Source: Nodosilinea nodulosa PCC 7104 (GTDB lineage: Bacteria; Cyanobacteriota; Cyanobacteriia; Phormidesmidales; Phormidesmidaceae). From it: a DNA stretch of 64,000 nt. Numbering within the stretch: the first letter of the stretch is position 1; every line of letters starts with the position of its first letter. The stretch is from positions 511,672 to 575,671 of the forward strand of contig NZ_JH976538.1 of the NCBI RefSeq assembly GCF_000309385.1, in the 5' to 3' direction. Position numbers and translations under genes: made by a program. The notes beneath the pieces were generated by a model. The model had not been told where the DNA came from. It did not search any database and saw only the letters and a program-made list of their open reading frames with translations. This document shows positions 23,715 through 32,307 of the stretch, in pieces.

Positions 23715-25076
23715 ATGTCTGATTTTTCGAGAGTCACCCGTCGTAAGTTTCTGGCCACTGCTGGGGTGTCGGCAGCGGGGGCAGTCTTCCTAAAAAGCTG
23801 TGCCGGCAACCCCCCTTCCGCCAACGCCCCGACAGAAACAACAGCTTCAACCGCCGCCCCCGGTCCCATCGCCGCCAACGACACCCCCGAGACCACCACC
23901 ATCAAGCTGGGCTACATTCCCATCGTGGAATCGGCGGCGATGATCATCGCCCAGGAAAAGGGTTTCTTTGCCAAGTACGGCATGACCGGAGTCGAGGTCT
24001 CAAAGCAGGCCAACTGGGCCTCCGCCCGCGACAACGTCACCATTGGCTCAGCCGGGGGCGGCATCGACGGCGGTCAGTGGCAAATGCCCATGCCCCATCT
24101 GATCAGCGAAGGTATCATCACCAATGGCCAGAAGGTGCCCATGTACGTGCTGGCCCAGCTCGAAACCCAGGGCAACGGCATTGCCGTCTCCGGCATTCAC
24201 ACCGGCAAAGGGCTGGGGCTAGATATTTCGGGGGCCGCCGACTACATCAAGGGCTTTCCCTCGACCCAGGGCCGCAAGTTTAAAGCCGCCCACACCTTCC
24301 CCAACGTCAACCAGGACTTTTGGATTCGCTACTGGTTTGCGGCGGGCGGCGTAGACCCCGACCAGGACATCGACCTGCTGGCGGTGCCTCCGGCAGAAAC
24401 GGTGCAGGGCATGCGCAACGGCACTATGGATGCCTTTAGCACTGGCGACCCCTGGCCCTACCGCATCGTTGCCGACGACATTGGCTTTATGTCGGCCCTG
24501 ACCCACGAGCTGTGGGCCTTTCACCCCGAAGAGTACCTGGCTATCCGGGCCGACTGGGTAGACGCCAACCCCAAAGCCACCAAGGCTCTGCTGAAAGGGT
24601 TAATGGAAGGCCAGCAGTGGATGGATGACCCGGCTAACCGGCCTGAGGCAGTGAAAATTTTGGCGGGACGCAACTACTTTAATGTGCCCGAAGAGATTTT
24701 GACCCCGCCCTACAAAGGTGAGTACGCCATGGGCGACGGCAAGGCCGACTTTAAGGACATCAGCGTCGGCCCGCTGTACTGGAAAGACCCGATTGGCAGT
24801 GTGTCCTATCCCTACAAGAGCCACGATCTGTGGTTCCTCACCGAAAGCATGCGCTGGGGCTTCCACAAAAACCAGCTCACCGACTTTGACACCGTTCAGC
24901 GCATTATCGATCAGGTCAACCGCGAAGACCTCTGGCGCGAAGCCGCCACCGAAGCAGGCTTCTCCGATATTCCCGCCAATACCTCGCGCGGTATTGAAAC
25001 CTTCTTCGACGGCATCAAGTTTGATCCCGCCAACCCCGAGGCCTACCTCAGCAGCCTCAAGATTAAGCGGGTCTAG
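23715..25076 (+). CDS. nrtA: Nitrate/nitrite-binding lipoprotein NrtA
   Basis: Periplasmic substrate-binding subunit of the NrtABCD nitrate/nitrite importer, 453 residues. The N-terminus has a twin-arginine-like motif (TRRKFL, Arg9-Arg10) and a lipobox ending at Cys29 (FLKSC), then a P/T-rich linker. The binding domain begins at TTIKLGYIPIVESAAMI. It contains the family's GMPLWF-equivalent region (GGQWQMPMPHLI) and FSTGDPWPYR. The ATG at 23715 is preferred to a TTG 15 bases upstream because AAGGAGA directly precedes it. nrtB, nrtC and nrtD follow on the same strand. Confidence 0.96.
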   Translation: MSDFSRVTRRKFLATAGVSAAGAVFLKSCAGNPPSANAPTETTASTAAPGPIAANDTPETTTIKLGYIPIVESAAMIIAQEKGFFAKYGMTGVEVSKQANWASARDNVTIGSAGGGIDGGQWQMPMPHLISEGIITNGQKVPMYVLAQLETQGNGIAVSGIHTGKGLGLDISGAADYIKGFPSTQGRKFKAAHTFPNVNQDFWIRYWFAAGGVDPDQDIDLLAVPPAETVQGMRNGTMDAFSTGDPWPYRIVADDIGFMSALTHELWAFHPEEYLAIRADWVDANPKATKALLKGLMEGQQWMDDPANRPEAVKILAGRNYFNVPEEILTPPYKGEYAMGDGKADFKDISVGPLYWKDPIGSVSYPYKSHDLWFLTESMRWGFHKNQLTDFDTVQRIIDQVNREDLWREAATEAGFSDIPANTSRGIETFFDGIKFDPANPEAYLSSLKIKRV

Positions 25077-25419
25077 GGAGAAGGGTGGATGAGTAGATGG
25101 GTAAAAGGGTATGGCGAGCGACAGCCTACTTTACCCATCTACCTGCCCACCCATCCATTCATCTCCCGCCAGTCCTGGTTCGGAGAGAGATGACCAGAGG
25201 CAAGAGAATGCGGTCCCCATCGCCAACAGCAGCCCCATTCACCCTTGCCTCGGTCTCTGAACCAGCCTGCCCCGGCCAGTCTCCCTCACAAAAGGTCGGG
25301 GTGGGTTTCCTCTTCAAAACCGTGCCAACTTCAGTCCATTCAACTTCAGTCCATTCAACTTCAGTCCATTCAACTTCAGTCCATTCAACTTCAGTCCACT
25401 TAACACAGAGATAAAACCA
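25077..25419 (+). repeat. nrtA-nrtB gap with five 15-bp tandem repeats
   Basis: The unit AACTTCAGTCCATTC is repeated five times from 25327 to 25401, the last copy diverged at its end. The array ends 18 bases before the nrtB start. 15 is a multiple of three, so the frame stays open, but no gene is plausible. The rest of the gap holds GGTGGATGAGTAGATGGGT-type low-complexity sequence and no other feature. Confidence 0.85.
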
Positions 25420-26271
25420 ATGGTTACCCAAGCACCTTCGAGAATGCAGCCGCGCTCCCATCCAGTTTTGGCCTCCATTCAGCAGTTTTGGCAGAAACGC
25501 GGCCCCGACCTGATTCCTCCCCTCATTGGCATTGCGGTATTTTTGACGGTGTGGCAGCTGGTGTCGTGGTCGGGCATGACCCGCCTGCCGGGGCCGCTGA
25601 GTTTGTGGACCGATACCCGCACCCGCGAGCTGTTGCTGTACCCGTTCTACGATCTGGGCGGGCTGGATAAGGGGCTGTTTTGGCAAACCCTGGCCAGTCT
25701 GGGCCGGGTGGCCCAGGGCTATACGGCAGCAGCGGTGGTGGGTATTGCGGTCGGGGTTTTGGTGGGCACTAGCCCCTGGCTCAACAAGGCCACTTACCCA
25801 ATTTTTCAGTTTTTGCGGATGGTGGCCCCGCTGGCCTGGGTGCCGATCGCCCTGGTGGCGCTACAGCAAAACCAGCCCGCCGCCATCTTCGTTATTTTCA
25901 TTACCGCCGTGTGGCCGATTTTGATCAACACCATTGAGGGCGTGCGGCAAATTCCAGAGGACTACGACAACGTGGCCAAGGTGCTGCAACTGTCGCGCAA
26001 GGACTACTACTTCAACATTTTGTTTCCCTCGGCGCTGCCCTACATTTTTACCGGACTGCGGATTGCGATCGGTCTGGCCTGGCTGGCGATTATTGCGGCA
26101 GAAATTGTGATGTCAGGGATTGTGGGAATTGGCTTCTTTATCTGGGATGCCTACCAGCAAAACTACATCAGCGAGATTATTTTGGCGGTGTTTTACATCG
26201 GCTTTGTGGGGCTGTTGCTCGATCGCCTGATTGCGTTCTTGCAGATGAAGATCGCTCCGCTGCGCAAGTAG
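25420..26271 (+). CDS. nrtB: Nitrate/nitrite ABC transporter permease NrtB
   Basis: Membrane subunit of NrtABCD, 283 residues with about six helices. The EAA-type cytoplasmic loop that docks to the ATPases is visible as EDYDNVAKVLQLSRKDYYFN followed by LFPSALPYIFTGLR. The ATG at 25420 follows an A-rich stretch rather than a strong ribosome binding site. The family motif GTSPWLNKATYPIFQFLR is present. It needs NrtA for substrate delivery and NrtC/NrtD for ATP hydrolysis. Confidence 0.95.
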   Translation: MVTQAPSRMQPRSHPVLASIQQFWQKRGPDLIPPLIGIAVFLTVWQLVSWSGMTRLPGPLSLWTDTRTRELLLYPFYDLGGLDKGLFWQTLASLGRVAQGYTAAAVVGIAVGVLVGTSPWLNKATYPIFQFLRMVAPLAWVPIALVALQQNQPAAIFVIFITAVWPILINTIEGVRQIPEDYDNVAKVLQLSRKDYYFNILFPSALPYIFTGLRIAIGLAWLAIIAAEIVMSGIVGIGFFIWDAYQQNYISEIILAVFYIGFVGLLLDRLIAFLQMKIAPLRK

Positions 26272-26278
26272 CTGACTC

Positions 26279-26358
26279 CCCTCCTCGGAGGGGTGCCCGC
26301 AGGGCGGGGTGGGTTCCATGGACTGGGCTAACCCATCCCTACCCCTCCAAGGAGGGGA
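26279..26358. repeat. Paired CCCCTCC palindromes between nrtB and nrtC
   Basis: Two hairpins, CCCCTCCTCGGAGGGG at about 26279 and CCCCTCCAAGGAGGGG at about 26342, stand in the 125-base gap. Together they can also pair over a longer range. They may weaken read-through or stabilise the upstream message. Confidence 0.55.
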
Positions 26359-26396
26359 TTGATGGCATTCAACACAACGATCGCGAGGATAAAACT

Positions 26397-28403
26397 ATGA
26401 GTTTATTGGTGGCAGTAGACCAGGTGGATAAGGTGTTTTCCCTGGCCGATGGCGGTGAATATATTGCCCTTAAAGGCATTGATTTAACCATCAAAACAGG
26501 TGAATTTGTCTCCTTTATTGGCCACTCCGGCTGCGGCAAATCAACTCTTTTAAATATGATTGCTGGCCTGTCGTTGCCCAGCTCTGGGGTGCTGACCCTG
26601 GAGGGCAAAAAAATTACCGAACCCGGCCCCGATCGCATGGTGGTGTTTCAAAACTATTCGCTGCTGCCCTGGCGATCGGTGCGCGAAAACATTGCCCTGG
26701 CGGTTAAGTCTGTCTTTGGCGATCGCCCCAGGGGTGAACAGCGCGCCATTGTACAAGAGCACATCAACCTGGTGGGGTTGCAGCACGCCGCCGACAAAAT
26801 GCCCGACCAGCTCTCGGGGGGCATGAAGCAGCGGGTGGCGATCGCCCGCGCCCTGGCCATTCGGCCCAAATTGCTGCTGCTGGATGAACCCTTTGGGGCG
26901 CTGGACGCGCTGACTCGCGGCAATCTGCAAACCCAGCTGATGCGGATCTGCGATGAGAACAACGTCACCGCCGTGATGGTCACCCACGATGTGGATGAGG
27001 CGGTGCTGCTCAGCGATCGCATCGTTATGCTCACCAACGGCCCCGGCGCTGAGATCGGCAACATTCTCGACGTCGATATTCCCCGCCCCCGCCAGCGTAT
27101 GGAGGTGGTCGAGCACCCCAGCTACTACAGCCTGCGCAGCGAGATCATCTACTTCCTCAACCAGCAAAAGCGGATCAAAAAGCGCCGCGCCCTCAAAACG
27201 GCCGTGGTCGCCCGCCACGGGCTGGAGAAGGTCAACCTGGACATTGGCTTTGTGCCCCTGACTGCCTGCGCCCCGGTGGCGATCGCTAAAGAGAAAGGCT
27301 TCTTTGCCAAGCACGGCCTCGATGAAGTCAACCTGATGCGCGAAACCAGCTGGCGCGGCATCGTCGACGGCATCGCCGGAGGCTACCTCGACGCCGCCCA
27401 GATGCCCTCGGGCATGCCCCTGTGGTTTTCCCTCGGCGGCCACAAAAACATTCCGCTGCCCGTGGTTTCGGCCCTGACCATGACCCGCAACGGCAACGCC
27501 ATCACCCTGGCCCGCCGCTTCTACGACCAGGGCGTCCACAGCCTGGATGCTTTTCGGGAGATGCTGCGGCGCACCCCCGAAACCCAGCACCGCATGGGCA
27601 TGGTGCACCCGTCGTCGATGCACAATCTGCTGCTGCGCTACTGGCTGGCGGCGGGCGGCATCGACCCCGACCACGACCTGGCCCTGCAAACCATCCCCCC
27701 CGCGCAAATGGTAGTGGACCTGAAAGGTAACTCAATTGATGGCTTCTGCGTCGGCGAACCCTGGAACCTGCGCGCCGCCATGGATGAGGTGGGCTTTACC
27801 ATCGCCACCGATCGCGAAATCTACGACGGCCACCCCGGCAAAGTGCTCGGCGTGCGCGAAGACTGGGCCACCGCCTACCCCAACACCCACATCGCCCTCA
27901 CCAAAGCGCTGCTCGACGCCTGCCGCTACTGCGCCGACCCCGAAAACGAGCTGGAGATTCGCCAGATTCTCTCCCGCCGCACCTACCTGGGCACCGCGAT
28001 CGAGTACATTCACCTGGGCAACCCCACCACCAAAGTCTGCACCCTCGACAAACCCATGCGCGAGTACGCCCACCACCTGTTCTTCGGCAACGGCGCCAAC
28101 CGGCCCAGCCGCACCGAACACCTCTGGCACATGGCCCAGCTGGCCCGCTGGGGCGATGTCCCCTTCCCCCGCAACTGGCTGGAGATCCTCGAACGCATCG
28201 TGCGCGTTGATGTCTACAGCACCGCCGCCCGCGAACTGGGCCTGCTCGACGCCAAATTTACCCGCGGCAGCATTCACCTGTTCGACGGCACCGACTTCGA
28301 CGCCGAAGACCCGATCGGCTACCTCAACAGCCTCACCATCAAGCGCGACATCACCATCGCCGAGGTGCTGCTAGACGCGCCGGTTGCGGCGATGGCCGCG
28401 TAG
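26397..28403 (+). CDS. nrtC: Nitrate transporter ATPase-regulator fusion NrtC
   Basis: Fusion protein of 668 residues. The N-terminal ATPase (about 1-260) has Walker A GHSGCGKST, signature LSGGMKQR and Walker B LLLLDEPFGALD. The C-terminal part (about 280-650) resembles NrtA: IGFVPLTACAPVAIAKEKGFF, QMPSGMPLWFSLGG and CVGEPWNLR. In the family this NrtA-like domain is the regulatory part through which nitrogen status inhibits uptake. Both parts are full length and in one frame, the hallmark of the cyanobacterial NrtABCD system. Confidence 0.96.
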   Translation: MSLLVAVDQVDKVFSLADGGEYIALKGIDLTIKTGEFVSFIGHSGCGKSTLLNMIAGLSLPSSGVLTLEGKKITEPGPDRMVVFQNYSLLPWRSVRENIALAVKSVFGDRPRGEQRAIVQEHINLVGLQHAADKMPDQLSGGMKQRVAIARALAIRPKLLLLDEPFGALDALTRGNLQTQLMRICDENNVTAVMVTHDVDEAVLLSDRIVMLTNGPGAEIGNILDVDIPRPRQRMEVVEHPSYYSLRSEIIYFLNQQKRIKKRRALKTAVVARHGLEKVNLDIGFVPLTACAPVAIAKEKGFFAKHGLDEVNLMRETSWRGIVDGIAGGYLDAAQMPSGMPLWFSLGGHKNIPLPVVSALTMTRNGNAITLARRFYDQGVHSLDAFREMLRRTPETQHRMGMVHPSSMHNLLLRYWLAAGGIDPDHDLALQTIPPAQMVVDLKGNSIDGFCVGEPWNLRAAMDEVGFTIATDREIYDGHPGKVLGVREDWATAYPNTHIALTKALLDACRYCADPENELEIRQILSRRTYLGTAIEYIHLGNPTTKVCTLDKPMREYAHHLFFGNGANRPSRTEHLWHMAQLARWGDVPFPRNWLEILERIVRVDVYSTAARELGLLDAKFTRGSIHLFDGTDFDAEDPIGYLNSLTIKRDITIAEVLLDAPVAAMAA

Positions 28404-28880
28404 GGTGTGGAGGGGTAGGCGGGTGGATGGGTAGATGGGTGGCCGCGATGCATTGGATAGCCTATTCCCAGATCTCTGATGGTGCATTGCTGGCGCGAAT
28501 GCACCCTACGGAACGGGGTTGGGGACCTCAGGGTTTAAATCCTCCACCCCCCTCATCGGCAGGACAGAGGTTTAAACCGATGATCAACCTATCCTTTCCG
28601 TTGGGTCCAGGGCGGCGGAAAGGCCCTGGTCGAAGGGGGTCTGGGGCCAGCGAAATGGCCCCAGCAGTACCTCTGGCCTCACACCCCCACTTTCGTCAGC
28701 CCCAGCAACCCATGCCCCAATCCAACTCATGCCGAATCTGGTTGAGTTGCTCCCCCATCGAGCAGGGGAGATGCCATTTGCCCCGACAGCATTGACTGTC
28801 TTTAAACGGCTTACTGAACTCAGACCTCGTACAACCCCAACCCGTAAACCATTTCAATCCAAGCGTTAAGGAGTCATCCC
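28404..28880. repeat. nrtC-nrtD gap with a REP palindrome
   Basis: 477 bases without a gene. At 28481-28505 is GGTGCATT, nine bases, AATGCACC followed by CTACGG. It is nearly the same palindrome as at 59200, next to a RAYT transposase. The rest is low-complexity GGTGGATGGGTAGATGGG sequence and a G-rich hairpin-prone stretch. I see no promoter I would defend. Confidence 0.6.
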
Positions 28881-29726
28881 ATGCAACCCACCCAGCTTAA
28901 GTCCCGTCGGGCTGTTCATCCTGAATGGCTGAACTACCCCGACCAAGGCTTCCTCACCTTTGATCAGGTCTCCAAGAGCTTCCCCACCCCCAAAGGCCCC
29001 TACCCCGTACTCGAAAACGTCAACCTCACCATTCAAGAAGGCGAATTTGTCTGCTTCATCGGCCACTCCGGCTGCGGCAAATCCACCCTGCTCAGCCTCG
29101 TTTCCGGCTTTCAGCAGGCTACCGGCGGCCATGTCACCCTCAAAGGCCAGCCCATTCTCAAACCCGGCCCCGATCGCATGGTCGTCTTCCAAAACTACGC
29201 CCTGCTGCCCTGGCGCACCGTGTTTGAAAACGTCTACCTGGCCGTAAAATCAGTCTGGCCCAATAAACCCGAAGCCCAAAAGCGGGCGATCGTCCGCGAC
29301 CACCTGGCCATGGTCGGCCTCACCGAAGCGGCGGATAAAAAACCCGACCAGATCTCCGGCGGCATGCGCCAGCGAGTTTCCATCGCCCGCGCCCTGGCCA
29401 TTCGCCCCGAAGTGCTGATTCTCGACGAACCCTTCGGGGCGCTGGACGCGATCACCAAAGAAGAACTTCAAGAAGAACTGCTGAAGATCTGGAACGAGCA
29501 CCGCTGCACCGTGCTGATGATCACCCACGACATCGACGAAGCCCTGTTTTTGGCCGATCGCCTGGTGATGATGACCAACGGCCCCGCCGCCACCATCGGC
29601 GAGGTGATGGACATTCCCTTTGAGCGGCCCCGCGATCGCGACCAGATCATGGAAGACCCCCAGTACTACCAGCTGCGCAACCACGCCCTCGACTTTCTCT
29701 ATAATCGCTTTGCCCACGATGAGTGA
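28881..29726 (+). CDS. nrtD: Nitrate transporter ATPase NrtD
   Basis: Second ATPase of NrtABCD, 281 residues, without the regulatory tail of NrtC. Walker A is GHSGCGKST, the signature ISGGMRQR, Walker B LILDEPFGALD and the switch MITHDIDEAL. The N-terminal 30 residues before the ATPase fold are typical for NrtD. AAGGAG is near the ATG. The stop overlaps the next gene by 8 bases. NrtC and NrtD form the ATPase heterodimer in the family. Confidence 0.95.
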   Translation: MQPTQLKSRRAVHPEWLNYPDQGFLTFDQVSKSFPTPKGPYPVLENVNLTIQEGEFVCFIGHSGCGKSTLLSLVSGFQQATGGHVTLKGQPILKPGPDRMVVFQNYALLPWRTVFENVYLAVKSVWPNKPEAQKRAIVRDHLAMVGLTEAADKKPDQISGGMRQRVSIARALAIRPEVLILDEPFGALDAITKEELQEELLKIWNEHRCTVLMITHDIDEALFLADRLVMMTNGPAATIGEVMDIPFERPRDRDQIMEDPQYYQLRNHALDFLYNRFAHDE

Positions 29727-30591
29727 GTTTAGGATGGCTGAGTCAACGGACTTTTTTGCTGGCCGGGTGGCGGTGCTGGCGACCATGCATCGCAAAGAGG
29801 CGGCGATCGCCCCTCAGCTTGAAGCCCAGCTGGGAGTCAGGGTCACCGTGCCGCCGGCCTTTGACACCGATGTGTTTGGCACCTTTACCGGCGACATTAA
29901 ACGCCCGGCAGACCAACTCACCACCGCCCGGCTCAAGGCCGCCGCCGCCCTCCGGCAAACGGGGGAAACCCTGGCTGTTGCCAGCGAAGGCAGCTTTGGG
30001 CCGCATCCGCAGATTCCGTTTGTGGCCTGCGATCGCGAGCTAGTGGTGCTGATCGATCGCCAGCATCAGCTCGAAATCGTGGGCGAGTGCCTGTCCACCG
30101 ACACCAACTACCGCAGTCAGGCCATCCACAGCCCAGAGGAGGCCCTGGCCTTTGCCGAGGCGGTGGGGTTTCCCCAGCACGGGCTGGTGGTCAAAGACAG
30201 CGAGGCCGACAGCATCTTGGGCAAGGGCATCACCGCAGTCGAGACGCTGCTGCCCCTGGTAAAACAGGCCCTTGACCAGTCGCCCGAGCCTAAAATCTAC
30301 CTTGAAACCGACATGCGAGCGCTCTACAACCCCACCCGCATGGGGGTGATTGCCCAGGCCGCTGAGGACCTGGTGCGGGCGATCGCCCAGGGCTGTCCGG
30401 CCTGTAGCTGTCCTGGCTTTAGCGTGGTCAAACAGTTTCCGGGGCTACCCTGTAGCCTCTGTGGTACCCCAACGTTGCTGACCCTGGCACGGCTCCATCG
30501 CTGCCAGCGCTGCCAGTTTGAGCAGCGCCTCCCCGGCGACCACGGTTTTTCGGCGGCAGATCCCAGCTATTGCCCCTACTGCAACCCTTAG
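29719..30591 (+). CDS. Zinc-ribbon protein coupled to nrtD (DUF6671-like)
   Basis: Cytoplasmic protein of 290 residues. The main domain (about 10-225) has conserved blocks DTDVFGTFTGDI, ASEGSFGPHP, DTNYRSQ and TDMRALYNPTRM. The C-terminus holds four cysteine pairs (CPACSC, CSLC, CQRC, CPYC) of a zinc ribbon. I think it belongs to the uncharacterised DUF6671 group, with moderate certainty. The ATG at 29719 overlaps the nrtD stop (ATGAGTGA), so it is coupled to the transporter; a second ATG 15 bases later is possible. A link to nitrogen uptake is inferred only from position. Confidence 0.8.
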   Translation: MSEFRMAESTDFFAGRVAVLATMHRKEAAIAPQLEAQLGVRVTVPPAFDTDVFGTFTGDIKRPADQLTTARLKAAAALRQTGETLAVASEGSFGPHPQIPFVACDRELVVLIDRQHQLEIVGECLSTDTNYRSQAIHSPEEALAFAEAVGFPQHGLVVKDSEADSILGKGITAVETLLPLVKQALDQSPEPKIYLETDMRALYNPTRMGVIAQAAEDLVRAIAQGCPACSCPGFSVVKQFPGLPCSLCGTPTLLTLARLHRCQRCQFEQRLPGDHGFSAADPSYCPYCNP

Positions 30592-30875
30592 CCCCACAGG
30601 CGTTAGAGAGAGACCATCGATCGGCGTTGAAGGGCATTCGTGTGGGTGAATAGAGTAGGGAGGCCTGACTGAGGACTGTGTTAAAAGGCGAAATTAAAGG
30701 GCAAACGGCGGCAGTACCATCGCGATCGCCCGCGCTGCTCGGCTAGACCGCTAGCCAGCATACCGACTTTATCCCGAGCGAAACCCCAATCTGGGGATTG
30801 CCCGCCGTTTTTGCTTAACCTCTAGACTGGAAATTGCTGAGCGTGCATTATTCTTTCATCCCCACGAGGTAAACC
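30592..30875. other. Gene-free spacer
   Basis: 284 bases after the nrt block. A short inverted pair around GGCTAG / CTAGCC at about 30745 and a C-rich stretch are the only features. It probably holds the promoter of the next gene, but no clear boxes are seen. Confidence 0.4.
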
Positions 30876-31352
30876 ATGAGCAACTACACCCCCGCCGAGC
30901 TGCAAACCCTGGTCAAAGCCCCCATGATGACCGGCCTATCGGTAGCCATGGTTGATCTGGGTATCGTGTCGACGGCCATCGAAGCCGCCGCCATGTCAAA
31001 GCAAATTGCTGGGGCTGCCGAGAAATACCCCGCCAACTCCATCATTCAGGCCACCTTCTCAGAGGCGGCGATGAAAAGCGGCGATGTCAAGCTAGACAAG
31101 CCCGACATCAAGCCCGAAGACGTCAAATCTGGGGCCATGATCGACCATGCGATCGCAGATATCACAGCCGCCCTGGCCGTCGTCGCAGGCAAAGCCTCAG
31201 ACACAGAAATAGCCGAGTACAAGCAGTTCATCTACAACTGCGGCACAGCGGTGGCCGAAGCCGCGGGCAGCGGACTATTTGGCTCGGGCAGCAAAGTTAG
31301 CGCTGCCGAAGCCGCCGCCCTCGATCGCTTTAAGACCGCCCTGGGCCTCTAG
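30876..31352 (+). CDS. Conserved-looking hypothetical protein, 158 residues
   Basis: Soluble, alanine-rich, mostly helical protein. It starts with NYTPAELQTLVKAPMMTGLSVAMVD and has two helical halves separated by a charged K/D/P segment (about 72-90). No signal peptide, membrane helix or known motif. ACGAGG is near the ATG. The shape recalls TerB-like or helical stress proteins, but I would not assign it. Two further unknown genes follow on the strand with gaps of 227 and 66 bases. Confidence 0.75.
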   Translation: MSNYTPAELQTLVKAPMMTGLSVAMVDLGIVSTAIEAAAMSKQIAGAAEKYPANSIIQATFSEAAMKSGDVKLDKPDIKPEDVKSGAMIDHAIADITAALAVVAGKASDTEIAEYKQFIYNCGTAVAEAAGSGLFGSGSKVSAAEAAALDRFKTALGL

Positions 31353-31578
31353 GCGGTAAAGCTGTAGCTAAAACTGACCCCAGGGCAGACAGCCAAGACC
31401 GCTCCGTGGGCGACCATTGAGAATTAGCCCAGCATTATTTTTTTGTAAAAGATAATGTTGACTTACAGCAGCTTTATGTTTCTGTGCCACGGTCGAGGAT
31501 AATCCCCATAGATGGCCCTGGAACGATCCTGGTCCATGCCATCGTTTGCCTGTGAAATTGCCTGTGAAGGAGAGTGTT

Positions 31579-32241
31579 ATGAGTATTACCCGCTGGTTGC
31601 GGCGATTGGCCCCCCTGATGGTGTGCCTGGTGCTGCTGGTTACGGCCTGTTCCTCGGCTCCATCGAAATACGATCAGGTGCAAAAAGACACCACTGGTTT
31701 TGGTTCCCCAGCGGCGGTGAATAAAAAAGCCGAAAAAGGCGGTACCTTCAACGCCTTTTTCCCCGGCGATCAGGGCAACTACAGCGTCATTCCCTACCAA
31801 GAGAAGAAGGGCTTTGCGGAGTACAAACTCGAGCAGGACGGCAAAACCCTCGCCATGCTGACCATCAGCGACACCACCAGCGTGCCAGCGGCGGCAGAAA
31901 AGTACAAGGGGGCCACCGAATCCATCAGCGGGTTCCCATCCGTCGAGCAGGGCAGTACCGCCACCGGAGTGCTGGTCAACGATCGCTACCAGGTCAAGGT
32001 CCTCTCCCGCGACCCCTCCTTTACCAAAGCAGATCGGGTGAGCTGGCTACAAAAGTTTGACCTCCAGGGGCTGGCCCAGCTAAAAGGAGCGCTGAAGCCC
32101 GTCGCCAAACCCACCGCCGCCCTGCCTGAGACCCCCACCGCCGCCACCCCACCCACCGCTCCCGCCGAACCCAAGACCGGCCTTAAGCTACCCAAGGTGC
32201 AGCTGCCCGGCCTGTCTCCTAGCCTTCAACCTGCCTCCTAG
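31579..32241 (+). CDS. Predicted lipoprotein, unknown function
   Basis: Exported lipoprotein of 220 residues. The signal sequence (WLRRLAPLMVCLVLLVTAC) ends in a lipobox at VTAC, Cys23. The mature domain (about 30-180) contains FNAFFPGDQGNYSVIPYQEKK split over two strands, and TKADRVSWLQKFDLQGL. The C-terminus is P/T/A-rich. AAGGAGAG directly before the ATG at 31579 decides the start over a frame 33 bases longer. The domain resembles lipoproteins common in cyanobacteria, possibly with a role at the thylakoid or envelope, but I cannot name it. Confidence 0.8.
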   Translation: MSITRWLRRLAPLMVCLVLLVTACSSAPSKYDQVQKDTTGFGSPAAVNKKAEKGGTFNAFFPGDQGNYSVIPYQEKKGFAEYKLEQDGKTLAMLTISDTTSVPAAAEKYKGATESISGFPSVEQGSTATGVLVNDRYQVKVLSRDPSFTKADRVSWLQKFDLQGLAQLKGALKPVAKPTAALPETPTAATPPTAPAEPKTGLKLPKVQLPGLSPSLQPAS

Positions 32242-32307
32242 GGAGTCAGCTTTTCCCACCGCGATGACCTCAACAGCAGAAATCAAGGCAGCCATAAGGA
32301 GTAAGTT

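Noticed and set aside
25097..25414. Open frame with STSVHSTSVH repeats between nrtA and nrtB
   Set aside because: The repeats are translation of a 15-bp DNA array; no ribosome binding site and no fold.
27732..28374. Long open frames opposite and within nrtC
   Set aside because: High GC content opens all frames; NrtC accounts for the region.
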